From the NCBI RefSeq assembly GCF_025961315.1, contig NZ_JAOQNK010000001.1, positions 3,782,001 to 3,846,000 on the forward strand: a stretch of DNA of 64,000 nt, read 5' to 3'. This DNA comes from Sphingobacterium kitahiroshimense (GTDB lineage Bacteria; Bacteroidota; Bacteroidia; Sphingobacteriales; Sphingobacteriaceae). Each line of letters opens with the position of its first letter. The stretch's first letter is position 1. Of this stretch, positions 17,811-26,088 are shown piece by piece. Below the pieces are notes generated by a model. The model did no database searches. It saw only the letters and a program-made list of their open reading frames with translations, and had not been told where the DNA came from. Position numbers and translations under genes: made by a program.

Positions 17811-19118
17811 ATGGCTACACGAATTCCACTGGCAGAGCGCATGCGTCCCAAGAAATTGGAAGATTATGTTGGACAGCAACATATTATCGGTCACGATGCG
17901 GTATTATATCATGCCATCCAGCAAAAAAATATTCCTTCCATGTTACTTTGGGGACCTCCGGGAGTTGGTAAGACCAGCCTTGCACTCTTGATGGCCAAAG
18001 AATTGGGGCGTCCATTCTTTTCCTTAAGTGCTATTCAGGCCGGTGTGAAAGATATTCGCGAAGTTATTGATAAAGCAGAGCGACTGATGAATTTAAATCA
18101 GGAACAAGCGGCTATGAATTTTAATCAGGAGCAACCCATTCTGTTTATTGATGAGATCCACCGTTTTTCTAAATCACAACAGGATTCTTTATTAGGGGCT
18201 GTTGAACGGGGCTTAGTGACGCTTATCGGGGCAACGACAGAAAATCCATCTTTCGAAGTCATATCTGCACTACTATCGCGCTGCCAAGTTTATGTTCTTG
18301 AACACTTAAGTTCCGAGGACCTGATCGGCCTAGTGGAGAAATCCTTACATGAAGACGAATACCTCAAAGCATTGAACATTGAGATTGAAGAATATGAAGC
18401 TATTTTACGTCTGTCAGGTGGTGATGCCCGTAAGCTTTTAAATGTGCTTGAACTGGTCAGTAATGCTGCAGTACTTCATCATGAACCGATTACGAATGCA
18501 TTTGTGCTGAAGCAGGTACAGCAGAATATGGCTATTTATGATAAGACAGGTGAGCAACATTACGATATCATATCTGCTTTTATCAAATCGATCCGTGGAT
18601 CAGATCCCAATGCAGCCATTTATTGGCTGGCACGTATGATCGAAGGGGGGGAAGATCCTTCTTTCATTGCTCGTCGTCTCCTGATATTGGCTTCTGAAGA
18701 TATCGGCAATGCCAATCCCAATGCTCTACTGTTAGCGAATACGTGTTTCCAAGCTGTTAATGTAATCGGATGGCCCGAATCGAGGATTATTTTGGCGCAG
18801 GCCGTGACTTACTTGGCCAGCTCTCCTAAAAGCAATGCCTCTTACGAAGCAATCAATAAGGCACAAGCTATCGTGAAGCAAACGGGAGACCTTTCCGTAC
18901 CCCTTCATTTGCGAAATGCGCCGACTAAATTGATGAAAGAGCTTAACTATGGAGCCGAATATAAATATGCGCACGCCTATCCTGGAAATTTTGTGTTGCA
19001 GGAGTTTTTGCCCGATCAACTGAGCGGTATGACTTTATACGATCCAGGTAAAAATCCACAGGAAGAAAAGTTAAGACAGGGATTACGCGATAAGTGGAAG
19101 GAAAAATATCGGTATTAA
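17811..19118 (+). CDS. rarA: Replication-associated recombination protein A (AAA+ ATPase)
   Basis: RarA (MgsA) is a clamp-loader-like AAA+ ATPase acting at stalled replication forks. The 435-residue sequence has the family N-terminus PLAERMRPKKLEDYVGQQH, Walker A GPPGVGKTS (48-56), Walker B ILFIDEIHRF (near 107-116) and sensor TTENPSFEV, then the C-terminal tetramerisation region with SFIARRLLILASEDIGNANP. The start is chosen because the conserved PLAERMRP motif begins at residue 6. One small family-atypical detail is a near repeat NLNQEQAAMNFNQEQP just before Walker B. Confidence 0.96.
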   Translation: MATRIPLAERMRPKKLEDYVGQQHIIGHDAVLYHAIQQKNIPSMLLWGPPGVGKTSLALLMAKELGRPFFSLSAIQAGVKDIREVIDKAERLMNLNQEQAAMNFNQEQPILFIDEIHRFSKSQQDSLLGAVERGLVTLIGATTENPSFEVISALLSRCQVYVLEHLSSEDLIGLVEKSLHEDEYLKALNIEIEEYEAILRLSGGDARKLLNVLELVSNAAVLHHEPITNAFVLKQVQQNMAIYDKTGEQHYDIISAFIKSIRGSDPNAAIYWLARMIEGGEDPSFIARRLLILASEDIGNANPNALLLANTCFQAVNVIGWPESRIILAQAVTYLASSPKSNASYEAINKAQAIVKQTGDLSVPLHLRNAPTKLMKELNYGAEYKYAHAYPGNFVLQEFLPDQLSGMTLYDPGKNPQEEKLRQGLRDKWKEKYRY

Positions 19119-19190
19119 TTAGGGCGTTATCGGAGTAAGTTGAAACTGTTTGTTTTCCTTAAGGAGTCTTTTGTAGTATTTCTGTCCACA

Positions 19191-19222
19191 TTTTAAATCT
19201 CAGTGGATATTGTTTACCTTTG
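19191..19222 (+). promoter_or_regulatory. Promoter of the exonuclease gene
   Basis: TACCTTTG at 19215-19222 matches TAnnTTTG, with a weak TTTT at 19191-19194 spaced 20 bases upstream in place of TTTG. It ends 18 bases before the ATG at 19241. Confidence 0.5.
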
Positions 19223-19240
19223 CTCGGATAGGAATATAGC

Positions 19241-19768
19241 ATGACATCAGATTTAACATTTACAGCGATAGATTTTGAAACAGCAACAGGGCATCAAAAT
19301 AGTGCCTGTGCAGTTGGTATCGTGACAGTGGAATCGGGTATCATTACAAATGAATTTTACTCCTTGATTCAGCCACCCCGCAATGAGTATATGTGGCAGA
19401 CGACCCGTGTGCATGGCATCAAACCCCGTGATACGCAACATTCCCCAACTTTTAAGGAGTTATTTCCTTCCATTCAATCGCTTCTGACGAATAAATTGAT
19501 GATCGCACACAACGAGTTGTTCGATCGCAATGTTTTACGCAAGACGATGTTACATTATGGTTTGTCTTACGAGGAACTGCAGCTTGCCGAAATGTGGGAG
19601 TGTACTTATAAGATCTATCGTAACAAAGGTTTTAAACCAGCCCGCTTAAATGCCTGCTGTGAAGTGTTGGGAATCAATCTCAATCACCATGAGGCTTTAT
19701 CCGACGCGAAGGCCTGTGCCGAATTATATTTGCGCCATCCTTTTGTAGCGACATTGGTGGAGGGGTAG
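19241..19768 (+). CDS. 3'-5' exonuclease of the DnaQ (DEDDh) family
   Basis: This 175-residue protein is made of a single DEDDh exonuclease domain. Exo I is IDFETA (Asp11, Glu13), Exo II is in MIAHNELFDRNVL, and Exo III is HHEALSDAKACAELY with the H-x4-D spacing. This resembles the proofreading subunit epsilon and stand-alone DNA polymerase III epsilon-like exonucleases. It should remove nucleotides from single-strand 3' ends. It has its own promoter and is not coupled to rarA, though the two DNA-maintenance genes are adjacent. Confidence 0.92.
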   Translation: MTSDLTFTAIDFETATGHQNSACAVGIVTVESGIITNEFYSLIQPPRNEYMWQTTRVHGIKPRDTQHSPTFKELFPSIQSLLTNKLMIAHNELFDRNVLRKTMLHYGLSYEELQLAEMWECTYKIYRNKGFKPARLNACCEVLGINLNHHEALSDAKACAELYLRHPFVATLVEG

Positions 19769-20017
19769 TAATTAGTACTTAGAAGTTAATAATTAGATTT
19801 GAGAAAATTACTTCGTTACTCCGTCACTACTTTACTTAATCACTGTTTCACTCCGTTACTGATCACTTCGTTACTTTATATTAGTATCACATCGATTTTA
19901 ATTTGTTATTATTTATTTTATTGATAATAAGCTTGTTGTGTGTTTTGTCGTGCGATGTCTCCCTATTTGTCCCCTCTTTGTCCCCCCTTTAAAATCGTTC
20001 TAGGAGCAGTTCAGAAT
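19769..20017. repeat. Intergenic GTNAC-type repeat tract (copy 1)
   Basis: From about 19800 to 19880 the sequence consists of degenerate 7-8 base words such as TTCGTTACT, CCGTCACTAC and TTTACTTAATCAC, all in the GTTACT/GTCACT orientation. The rest of the gap is AT-rich with short C runs (near 19,960-19,990) and no gene. Confidence 0.75.
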
Positions 20018-20025
20018 TATCTTTG
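20018..20025 (+). promoter_or_regulatory. Possible -7 element before the small membrane protein
   Basis: TATCTTTG matches TAnnTTTG and lies about 76 bases before the ATG at 20102. No correctly spaced TTG is seen. Confidence 0.35.
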
Positions 20026-20101
20026 CCTTTGTCATTTCAAAAATGCTTAAAAATTGCCTTTTGAAAAGATTTGTCGCAAATGGATCTTATTTTTTAATAA
20101 T

Positions 20102-20581
20102 ATGTTTTACGTCTATCTTCTACTTACTGCTTTAATTTTAGTATCTGGTTTTTATTACTGGCGCAGGTCGCGCTTGTCAAATGAGTTTGTGAATCGTGCT
20201 ACTTTACAGGTACACTATCGCTTTCACCATTTAGAAAATGATGATCGGGAATACGGTAAATCAAAAAATGGGGCACTCCTGCTTAAAGTAGAAAGGTTGG
20301 ATGCGGATACACGTAATATTGTTGTGAAAGATGTGATCATGGATCATGCTTGTCTCAGTGTAAGTTTAGATCAGATCATTATGATCACTTTTCCTGCTGA
20401 TTCGAACCAGGCCTATGAGGCTTCCGTACGTTTTAGAATACGGGGTGCGGTGCGTAAACCTGATTTCCTAAGCCACCATCATGCGACCGTCATCGGTTAT
20501 ATTACTTCCGAAAAATCAGGACGTGTGCCTTTCCGCATTAAAGTTGGAATGCTTGAGGCGGAGCAGGTTAGTCAAGTTTGA
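20102..20581 (+). CDS. Small single-pass membrane protein, paralogue of the one at 31819
   Basis: I do not recognise this 159-residue protein. It has one N-terminal membrane segment (about residues 2-20, LLLTALILVSGFYYWRRSR) followed by a beta-rich soluble domain. A second protein of exactly the same length at 31819-32298 shows the same layout: membrane anchor, Y-Y-W/F, a T-L-x-V-x-Y strand, a hydrophobic strand near residue 60, LDQ near residue 80 and a V-x-I/F-R-x strand near residue 105. The start at 20102 is preferred over 20054 because the anchor begins there. Repeat tracts lie on both sides. The function is unknown. Confidence 0.75.
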   Translation: MFYVYLLLTALILVSGFYYWRRSRLSNEFVNRATLQVHYRFHHLENDDREYGKSKNGALLLKVERLDADTRNIVVKDVIMDHACLSVSLDQIIMITFPADSNQAYEASVRFRIRGAVRKPDFLSHHHATVIGYITSEKSGRVPFRIKVGMLEAEQVSQV

Positions 20582-20730
20582 TTTTAGTAGTTAGATTTTA
20601 GAAAGTGAGTGGGTTAGAAAGTTAGATGAAGGTTAGTTGGTTATAGAGTTAGAAGTTTAGAAATTTTTACTTTGTTACTCTTTCGTCACTTGTTACTATG
20701 TCACTCCGTCACTACTTTATAGGTTCGTTT
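20582..20730. repeat. Intergenic TTAGAAAG and GTNAC repeat tract (copy 2)
   Basis: The first half repeats GTTAGAAAGTTAGA-like words; the second half repeats GTTACT, GTCACT and TCACTCCGTCAC words. No gene is present. Confidence 0.75.
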
Positions 20731-20755
20731 TTTTTGTTACATTCATACTTAAGAA

Positions 20756-20786
20756 GGGGAGACACACGGTAATGCACGTGCTCCCC
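20756..20786 (+). terminator. Possible terminator hairpin
   Basis: GGGGAG (20756-20761) pairs with CTCCCC (20781-20786), extended by CAC/GTG with one bulged A. It is the only GC-rich stem in the 460-base gap before the S41 lipoprotein. The T run after it is weak. Confidence 0.45.
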
Positions 20787-20800
20787 ACTCTTATTATTTA

Positions 20801-20950
20801 TGGATTGGAAAGTTAGAAATAGTTATTGGGTGAGCATGTTAGTGAGTTAGATTGTTCATATCACCCTTGTAACTCTGTTACTTCCCTCACTTGTCACTTC
20901 GTTACTGGTTACTCCGTCACTTCTTCACTCCGTTACTCAATCACTTCATT
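20801..20950. repeat. Intergenic GTNAC-type repeat tract (copy 3)
   Basis: Words such as AAGTTAGAAATAGTTA are followed by AACTCTGTTACTTCC, TTGTCACTTCGTTACTGG and CTCCGTTACTCAATCACTTC. It resembles the tracts at 19,800 and 20,600. Confidence 0.75.
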
Positions 20951-20989
20951 AGCCAATTAAATAATTGTATTATAATCAGCATCATGTTA

Positions 20990-21020
20990 TTGTTTATGAG
21001 ATACTATTTATCTAAGTTTG
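20990..21020 (+). promoter_or_regulatory. Promoter of the S41 lipoprotein gene
   Basis: TTG at 20990-20992, a 20-base spacer and TAAGTTTG at 21013-21020 form a full promoter. It overlaps an in-frame TTG codon at 21018, so translation must begin at the ATG at 21042. Confidence 0.7.
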
Positions 21021-21041
21021 TTTAATATTATATTAAAAAAT

Positions 21042-22541
21042 ATGAAGATAGCGCTACAGCAACCTTTCGGAAAGTGGGTTGTTTTTATTCTGGTTGCATT
21101 TTTTTTCGTTAGCTGTAAAAAAAATACACCAGATCCAGAACCGGAGCCTGAACCAATTGTACGAACCACGGATCAAAAGATCCGGGATAGTATCTATTAT
21201 TATTATAAACTGTACTCCATATGGGAAGAGAAATCCATTCCAAAATATGAGCTTCCATCCGAATTTACAGATAAGTATAATTCTGCTAGTAGTGTTCTCA
21301 ATGCTCTGAAAGGTATGACTCCTGCCTATGCGAACTATGCACAGTATGGTGGTGTGTATGATCGCTTTTCTTTTATCGATGGACTTAACGGTTATAATAT
21401 CAATGCTACAGCGAAGTTAAAAATGGATCGAAATGATGGTTATGGTTTATATATTTCCATGGGTACGGTTGATTCTAAAGTCGCAAGACCTGTTATCTAT
21501 TTTATTGAAGGAGGTTCACCTGCTGATAAAGCTGGGTTAAAGCGATCGGATATGGTAACGGCTATCAATGGCGAGACCGACTTTACTGTTGCGATCAATT
21601 GTGATGCTTCAGGCTGTAAGCCTGTAGATCCCAATGCGCTTAATAATATGAGAAACCGTGTAGCCAATGCACTTGAAGGTGGCGGTCTTCAGCTCGCGCT
21701 CTTGCGTCAGGATGGAACGACTTATAATGTAAGTCTTTCTTATGGTTCATATACCATCGATCCTATTTATCAAGATTCCGTATACGAATATGCCACTAAG
21801 AATGTCGGTTATTTTGCACTTTCTTCTTTTGAAGAGATAGAACGCAATAATTATAATCAGCAACGCGTAGATGCTTCTTTTAAAACGTTTGAAGATAAGC
21901 GAATTGAAGACCTTGTCGTTGATTTGCGCTATAACACAGGAGGTTATGTCGATGCTGCGGTATATATTGCGAACAAAATAGCAGGAAAAAAAGTTCCTGA
22001 GCGGAACCTTATGGTGACCTATATCTGTAACGCTTATATGGAGCGCACTCAGAAAGGTACCAATGGTATGTTCAGAGATACTTACTTCAGTCAGACAAGT
22101 ACGTTGAATCTGCGTAAAGTATATTTTCTGGTAAGTGAAAAAACGGCTTCAGCGGCAGAGATGCTGATTAATGTCTTAAAACCTTATATGAACGTGCAGA
22201 TTATCGCGACAGGAACACATACTTACGGTAAACCTGTTGGTTTTTTTGAACAGATTATTGAAGACCGTGTTTCCTTCTGGCCAGCATCTTTCCAGTTGAA
22301 AAACGCTGATGATTTCGCAGATTACTGGGATGGATTAGTGGCAGATAAACCTAATGTAAATGATTATATCTTTTTGCCGACAGGTGATACGCAAGAGACG
22401 ATGTTAGAGACGGCTCTGGAAGATGCAGTACCGGGAAGTACAAAGAAAACGTCGGCCCGTGTTCGTGCAAGCCAACATGCCCGTATGTCACTTGGTGGTG
22501 CTGTCAATGCTCTACCTGAAAGAGGTCTTTTGAAAAACTAG
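21042..22541 (+). CDS. S41-family peptidase lipoprotein
   Basis: This is a 499-residue envelope protease. A lipobox (FFFVSCKK, Cys25) is followed by a Pro/Glu linker and a helical region. A PDZ domain lies around YFIEGGSPADKAGLKRSDMV, and the S41 catalytic domain contains DLRYNTGGYVD, the serine motif KTASAAEML and the lysine region THTYGKPVG. It differs from the large Prc protein at 9538 in lacking the long helical ends. Its role is probably degradation or processing of envelope proteins; the substrate is unknown. It is flanked upstream by repeat tracts and downstream by a strong palindromic terminator. Confidence 0.9.
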   Translation: MKIALQQPFGKWVVFILVAFFFVSCKKNTPDPEPEPEPIVRTTDQKIRDSIYYYYKLYSIWEEKSIPKYELPSEFTDKYNSASSVLNALKGMTPAYANYAQYGGVYDRFSFIDGLNGYNINATAKLKMDRNDGYGLYISMGTVDSKVARPVIYFIEGGSPADKAGLKRSDMVTAINGETDFTVAINCDASGCKPVDPNALNNMRNRVANALEGGGLQLALLRQDGTTYNVSLSYGSYTIDPIYQDSVYEYATKNVGYFALSSFEEIERNNYNQQRVDASFKTFEDKRIEDLVVDLRYNTGGYVDAAVYIANKIAGKKVPERNLMVTYICNAYMERTQKGTNGMFRDTYFSQTSTLNLRKVYFLVSEKTASAAEMLINVLKPYMNVQIIATGTHTYGKPVGFFEQIIEDRVSFWPASFQLKNADDFADYWDGLVADKPNVNDYIFLPTGDTQETMLETALEDAVPGSTKKTSARVRASQHARMSLGGAVNALPERGLLKN

Positions 22542-22586
22542 TCGTGCTGTAACATATAGGGAGTGATCGATTGATCATTCCGATTT

Positions 22587-22632
22587 TATAAATGAAAAGC
22601 GGGATCGATATCGATCCCGCTTTTCATTTATA
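22587..22632. terminator. Perfect 46-base palindromic terminator
   Basis: A 23-bp inverted repeat with no spacer (22587-22609 with 22610-22632) lies 45 bases after the S41 gene and 74 bases beyond the end of the minus-strand operon. Its GC-rich core and A/T-rich ends suit termination in both directions. Confidence 0.8.
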
Positions 22633-22706
22633 GGGGTGAAGCAGATCACCTCATTCAATGTTCAATCATGATACAGCAAGCTGGTACTAGTGTGAGGCAT
22701 TATGAC

Positions 22707-23624
22707 TTATGACGGCGTCTCAAAAATACGTTGATGACAGAGTTCTGCAGCCGCTTCATCCGGTAAGCATTTTAGAAAACCAACAGGAACCTGGCTGATT
22801 ACTTTTTCCAATGTACTGTTCATCATTGCAAAAAGATCTTTATTCCATCGGATAGCGGTGCAACTAGGCAATACCGCAATGAAACCTTTCACTCCAGATA
22901 ATTGTTCAAATATATTTTCTGGTCCCTGTTGAAGACGTACAAATGCTTTTAATGGTATCGCTTCATTTTTATAACAAGGCGTTTTACCGCTCCAAGGAGT
23001 ACCATATATAATCACGCCGTTATCTGTAATCCGGATCGCCGGATTATCATCATTGAGCAATGATGTATCTGGGATATGTTTTAACCAAAGGCGGCTATGC
23101 GTACTTTTTCCTGTACCGCTTTTACCCAGGAATGCTATGCCCTGACCATTTCGGTTGATGACCGATCCGTGGATCATAATGACATCGTGTAGCAGGGCGG
23201 CCTGACCAAAAAGCATCATCAGCATCCAGCAAATAACTGCACTCTGTTCTGTTTCGGTACTTTCTGGGATATAAATGGTCGACTGAGCAAAATCTCTTTC
23301 ACTGTACAGATACCAAAAGTCGTTACCCCGATCATTGGCTATTGTCGTGATAAATGTGTTTTCTTTTTCATAAAAACAGAAGCGGTCTCCCCATGATATG
23401 GACTGATCACTTAAGAGTTGCCCGAGGTCTTCACCTTGCGCAGCTTGCTCCATACTCAGGTTCACCTGGATGGTCCTGTTTTCTTTTGTTGTATTGTATT
23501 TAAAATCACGGAAAGAGGGTAATAATTTTTCCAGATCTAGGCTAGCCGGATAGTTGATCTCCAGTATTAGATCTGCTATTTTATAGCATTTTTTCGATAT
23601 TTCAGTAGGGTTTGTTAAAGTCAT
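22707..23624 (-). CDS. HPr kinase-related ATP-binding protein
   Basis: This 305-residue protein resembles the HprK-like kinases found in lasso-peptide and other RiPP clusters, not the sugar-regulation HPr kinase. The N-terminal half is divergent. From about residue 145 it has IMIHGSVI, then a Walker A loop GKSGTGKST (167-175), LLNDDNPAI as the acidic strand, and YGTPWSGKTP. In lasso-peptide systems such kinases phosphorylate the precursor; the substrate here is unknown. It is the last gene of a five-gene minus-strand operon, ten bases after the ABC transporter. Confidence 0.82.
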   Translation of the reverse strand: MTLTNPTEISKKCYKIADLILEINYPASLDLEKLLPSFRDFKYNTTKENRTIQVNLSMEQAAQGEDLGQLLSDQSISWGDRFCFYEKENTFITTIANDRGNDFWYLYSERDFAQSTIYIPESTETEQSAVICWMLMMLFGQAALLHDVIMIHGSVINRNGQGIAFLGKSGTGKSTHSRLWLKHIPDTSLLNDDNPAIRITDNGVIIYGTPWSGKTPCYKNEAIPLKAFVRLQQGPENIFEQLSGVKGFIAVLPSCTAIRWNKDLFAMMNSTLEKVISQVPVGFLKCLPDEAAAELCHQRIFETPS

Positions 23625-23634
23625 AGCGCGTTCA

Positions 23635-25266
23635 TTAGTCGAGATAGATACGCTGTACGCATGTATCGGCCAAGTTTAAGTCATGTGTTACAAAAAGGCA
23701 TAATTTATCTTGCCCAAATTCTAAAAGTCTTTTGATCAGTGTGTCGGCCGTATTTCTGTCCAGTGCCGAAGTCACTTCATCAAATAACCAGATATCACCA
23801 TTATGCATCAGCGCTCGGGCAATCGCAATGCGTTGCGCCTGTCCTTCGGATAGGCCCATTCCCGATTCACCGACCACGGTATCGACACCATCAGGCAGTT
23901 CCAGTACAAATTCTGCACAGGCAATCCATAGGGCTTTTTCTAAAGCAATATGCTCGCCTTCTTTAACATGGAGCATCAGGTTTTCCCGAATAGTTCCACT
24001 GAAGAGTGAATTTCCCTGTGGAATATAGGCAAAATTGATGCGGTGTGCAGCAGTTAAGGGTCTGGTACCCTCGTGGTCCGTGAGTAATATCTGGCCTTTT
24101 TCTGCTTTGATCAGCGATAGCAATAAGCGTATCAGGGTTGTTTTTCCTTTACCGCTGGGACCTACGATCGCGGTAGGCTGACCCGCCATCAGGTTTAAAT
24201 TCAGGTTATTTAACACCCATTTATCTTCATATCTAAAAGATAGATCCTGGATCTGTAGCGCTGTTGTTTGCAGTAACCTTTGCTGTTCGATCTGCGGTTC
24301 TATCTCACCTTCTTTAAGTTCTAAGAGGCGGTCGGCAGAAACTCTGAACCGTACAAAACCCGGTATATAGGTGATCAGTGCGAGAATCGGTGTTTGTATC
24401 CTTGCCACCAATTGCAAAAACGCTGTCATGGTACCAAATGAGATCTGTCCACTATGCAGTCTATAGATTCCCCAGATAAAGGTGAGCAGATAGCCCGCAT
24501 TGATACAGATTTTCATGGCACTCTGGGTATAGGTCGAAAAATTGAGCTGTTTCATTTTCAAAATGAAAAGCTCCTGCTGGCTGGCGGTGAGTTTTTGCCT
24601 TCTTTTTGGAAAGATACCCATAGCCCGGATCAAGAGTCGAAAGCGAAGATTTTCTTGCAGAATGTTAGAGAAATTACTCTCTTCACTTTTTACTTCCCTG
24701 CTCAGCTTGCGCATTTTTTGGAAGTATATTTTCGAAAATAGGAATAGGGGCGATATGGCCAATATCATGAGTGCCAGCATCGGATCCATATACCATAAAA
24801 ACGCCAGTGAAGCAAGTAATTGTATTACGGTAAGCAGAAATGAAAGTGCCGATTTTGCGATCATAGTGGCCACTTCTTCGCAATCCGTTTGGATTCGGAT
24901 CTGGATATCACCTGTATGCCAGTTTTTGATCAGTTTCCAGACCGAGAGCATCTGTGCATCGAGCATATTCCGTTGCAGCTGAAAGGTCATCATCATTTTG
25001 ATCCTTTCATTAAGCCAGCTGGTATATGCCCGTATTCCGATGCCAATAGCAACACTTGTCACAATTCCGATCAGTGTCCACTTCAACGGAAGGTCTTCCG
25101 GAGAAATGGCCATGTCTACCGCTTTTTTGGAGAGATACACAAAAAGTAGGGAGAGCACAATAGCAATAAGCTCCAATATAAAATACAGGAGCAGTTTCGA
25201 TCGGTATCCCTGGCTTATCGACCAGGCCCAGCGGATATGCTGTTTCAAGTTATTATTATTGGTCAC
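23635..25266 (-). CDS. ABC transporter, fused membrane and ATPase domains
   Basis: This is a 543-residue half transporter that should work as a dimer in the inner membrane. The transmembrane domain (about residues 15-300) has several hydrophobic spans, for example LLYFILELIAIVLSLLFVYL. The ATPase domain follows with Walker A GPSGKGKTTL, Q loop AYIPQGNSLFSG, signature LSEGQAQRIAIARAL, Walker B IWLFDEVTSALD and switch histidine FVTHD. There is no N-terminal C39 peptidase domain, so leader removal would need another protease; the S24/S26-type gene two places upstream is a candidate. The context suggests peptide export, which is inference. Confidence 0.92.
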   Translation of the reverse strand: MTNNNNLKQHIRWAWSISQGYRSKLLLYFILELIAIVLSLLFVYLSKKAVDMAISPEDLPLKWTLIGIVTSVAIGIGIRAYTSWLNERIKMMMTFQLQRNMLDAQMLSVWKLIKNWHTGDIQIRIQTDCEEVATMIAKSALSFLLTVIQLLASLAFLWYMDPMLALMILAISPLFLFSKIYFQKMRKLSREVKSEESNFSNILQENLRFRLLIRAMGIFPKRRQKLTASQQELFILKMKQLNFSTYTQSAMKICINAGYLLTFIWGIYRLHSGQISFGTMTAFLQLVARIQTPILALITYIPGFVRFRVSADRLLELKEGEIEPQIEQQRLLQTTALQIQDLSFRYEDKWVLNNLNLNLMAGQPTAIVGPSGKGKTTLIRLLLSLIKAEKGQILLTDHEGTRPLTAAHRINFAYIPQGNSLFSGTIRENLMLHVKEGEHIALEKALWIACAEFVLELPDGVDTVVGESGMGLSEGQAQRIAIARALMHNGDIWLFDEVTSALDRNTADTLIKRLLEFGQDKLCLFVTHDLNLADTCVQRIYLD

Positions 25267-25288
25267 AGCTAGTGGTTCTTTTGGGCAT

Positions 25289-25558
25289 TTATTTTTGCAG
25301 CAAACCTTGTTTTTCGAAATCCTGAATTAAAATTTCAGCATCAGCTTGTGCCTGTGTTTCCGTTACATCATAGTGTTCGCAGAGTAGCTCAACTACAGTA
25401 GCACTTGAGAATTCTATTCCTTTCAACTGCTCCCAAAGCCATGCTGCAGAATCATTTAATGTATATACTGTAGAAAGATCGACCATATCTTGACTAGGAT
25501 CCACAATCATGTGATCCGAACCTATTGTTCTTAAAACTAAATCTGTTCTTAATTTCAT
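25289..25558 (-). CDS. PqqD-like small protein (RiPP recognition element type)
   Basis: This is an 89-residue protein of the PqqD family. The sequence has the wHTH-like pattern: a strand ending MIVDPSQDMVDLSTVYTLN, then DSAAWLWEQLKG, a central helix VVELLCEHYDV and the final helix AEILIQDFEKQGLL. PqqD-like domains bind the leader of precursor peptides and hand them to modifying enzymes. No radical SAM or cyclase partner is seen. It sits 22 bases before the ABC transporter and 61 bases after the S24/S26-type peptidase in the same operon. Confidence 0.85.
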   Translation of the reverse strand: MKLRTDLVLRTIGSDHMIVDPSQDMVDLSTVYTLNDSAAWLWEQLKGIEFSSATVVELLCEHYDVTETQAQADAEILIQDFEKQGLLQK

Positions 25559-25619
25559 TTATGTTAAAGTTAAAAAATTAGTAAAGTCAAAGTTAATCAA
25601 TCCTTCGCATTCTAAGAAA

Positions 25620-26078
25620 TTAGGTCAGATACCTTCTTTTTAGTGCACTGATTACCCTCCTAACGATCCTTAGTCGGTACCAGCTCATACCCCTAAACCG
25701 TGGCCAGGTGCTGTTGATATCTTTTGCTAGATCACTGTCTTGTGAATAATGTTTTGTAGCAATCGCTATAATATCGGATGATGTTACATACTCGTGCAAT
25801 GCGATATTTCCATCCCCGGCAAGAACAATGTTTCCATTCTTTTTACCCACATAGCGATGAAAAACAAACTTTCCTTCATGCTTAGCCAGGATGTTTGCTC
25901 CTGAGGGTAAAGGAGTTCCATGATAAGCTTCAAGCAATACTCGGTCTCCATTCTTGATAAAAGGTAACATGCTATTGCCCTTTATGCGGATGCAAACTTC
26001 TTTTCCTTCGTGGAGTAAACGTTGTACTTCTTCAAAATACAGCTCATTCGTGATGATACGTGGTTCTGTTTTATCCAT
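25620..26078 (-). CDS. S24/S26-family signal-peptidase-like protein
   Basis: This 152-residue protein has the signal peptidase fold motifs: the serine box IKGNSMLPFIKNGDRVLLEA (Ser36), and FVFHRYVG followed by LAGDGN. Where bacterial signal peptidase I has the catalytic Lys before Arg, this protein has His74-Arg, as in Sec11-type enzymes, so a Ser/His dyad is inferred. There is no N-terminal membrane anchor, which is unusual for a secretion peptidase but common in S24/S26 proteins of RiPP clusters. It could cleave a precursor leader. It lies third from the end of the operon's coding order, before pqqD-like. Confidence 0.8.
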   Translation of the reverse strand: MDKTEPRIITNELYFEEVQRLLHEGKEVCIRIKGNSMLPFIKNGDRVLLEAYHGTPLPSGANILAKHEGKFVFHRYVGKKNGNIVLAGDGNIALHEYVTSSDIIAIATKHYSQDSDLAKDINSTWPRFRGMSWYRLRIVRRVISALKRRYLT

Positions 26079-26088
26079 CTTTCCTAAC

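Noticed and set aside
17776..17991. Plus-strand frame overlapping the start of rarA
   Set aside because: It is out of frame with rarA, which carries the conserved N-terminus and Walker motifs.
24454..25330. Several plus-strand frames opposite the ABC transporter
   Set aside because: They are antisense shadows; the minus-strand frame has all ABC motifs and continuous coding character.
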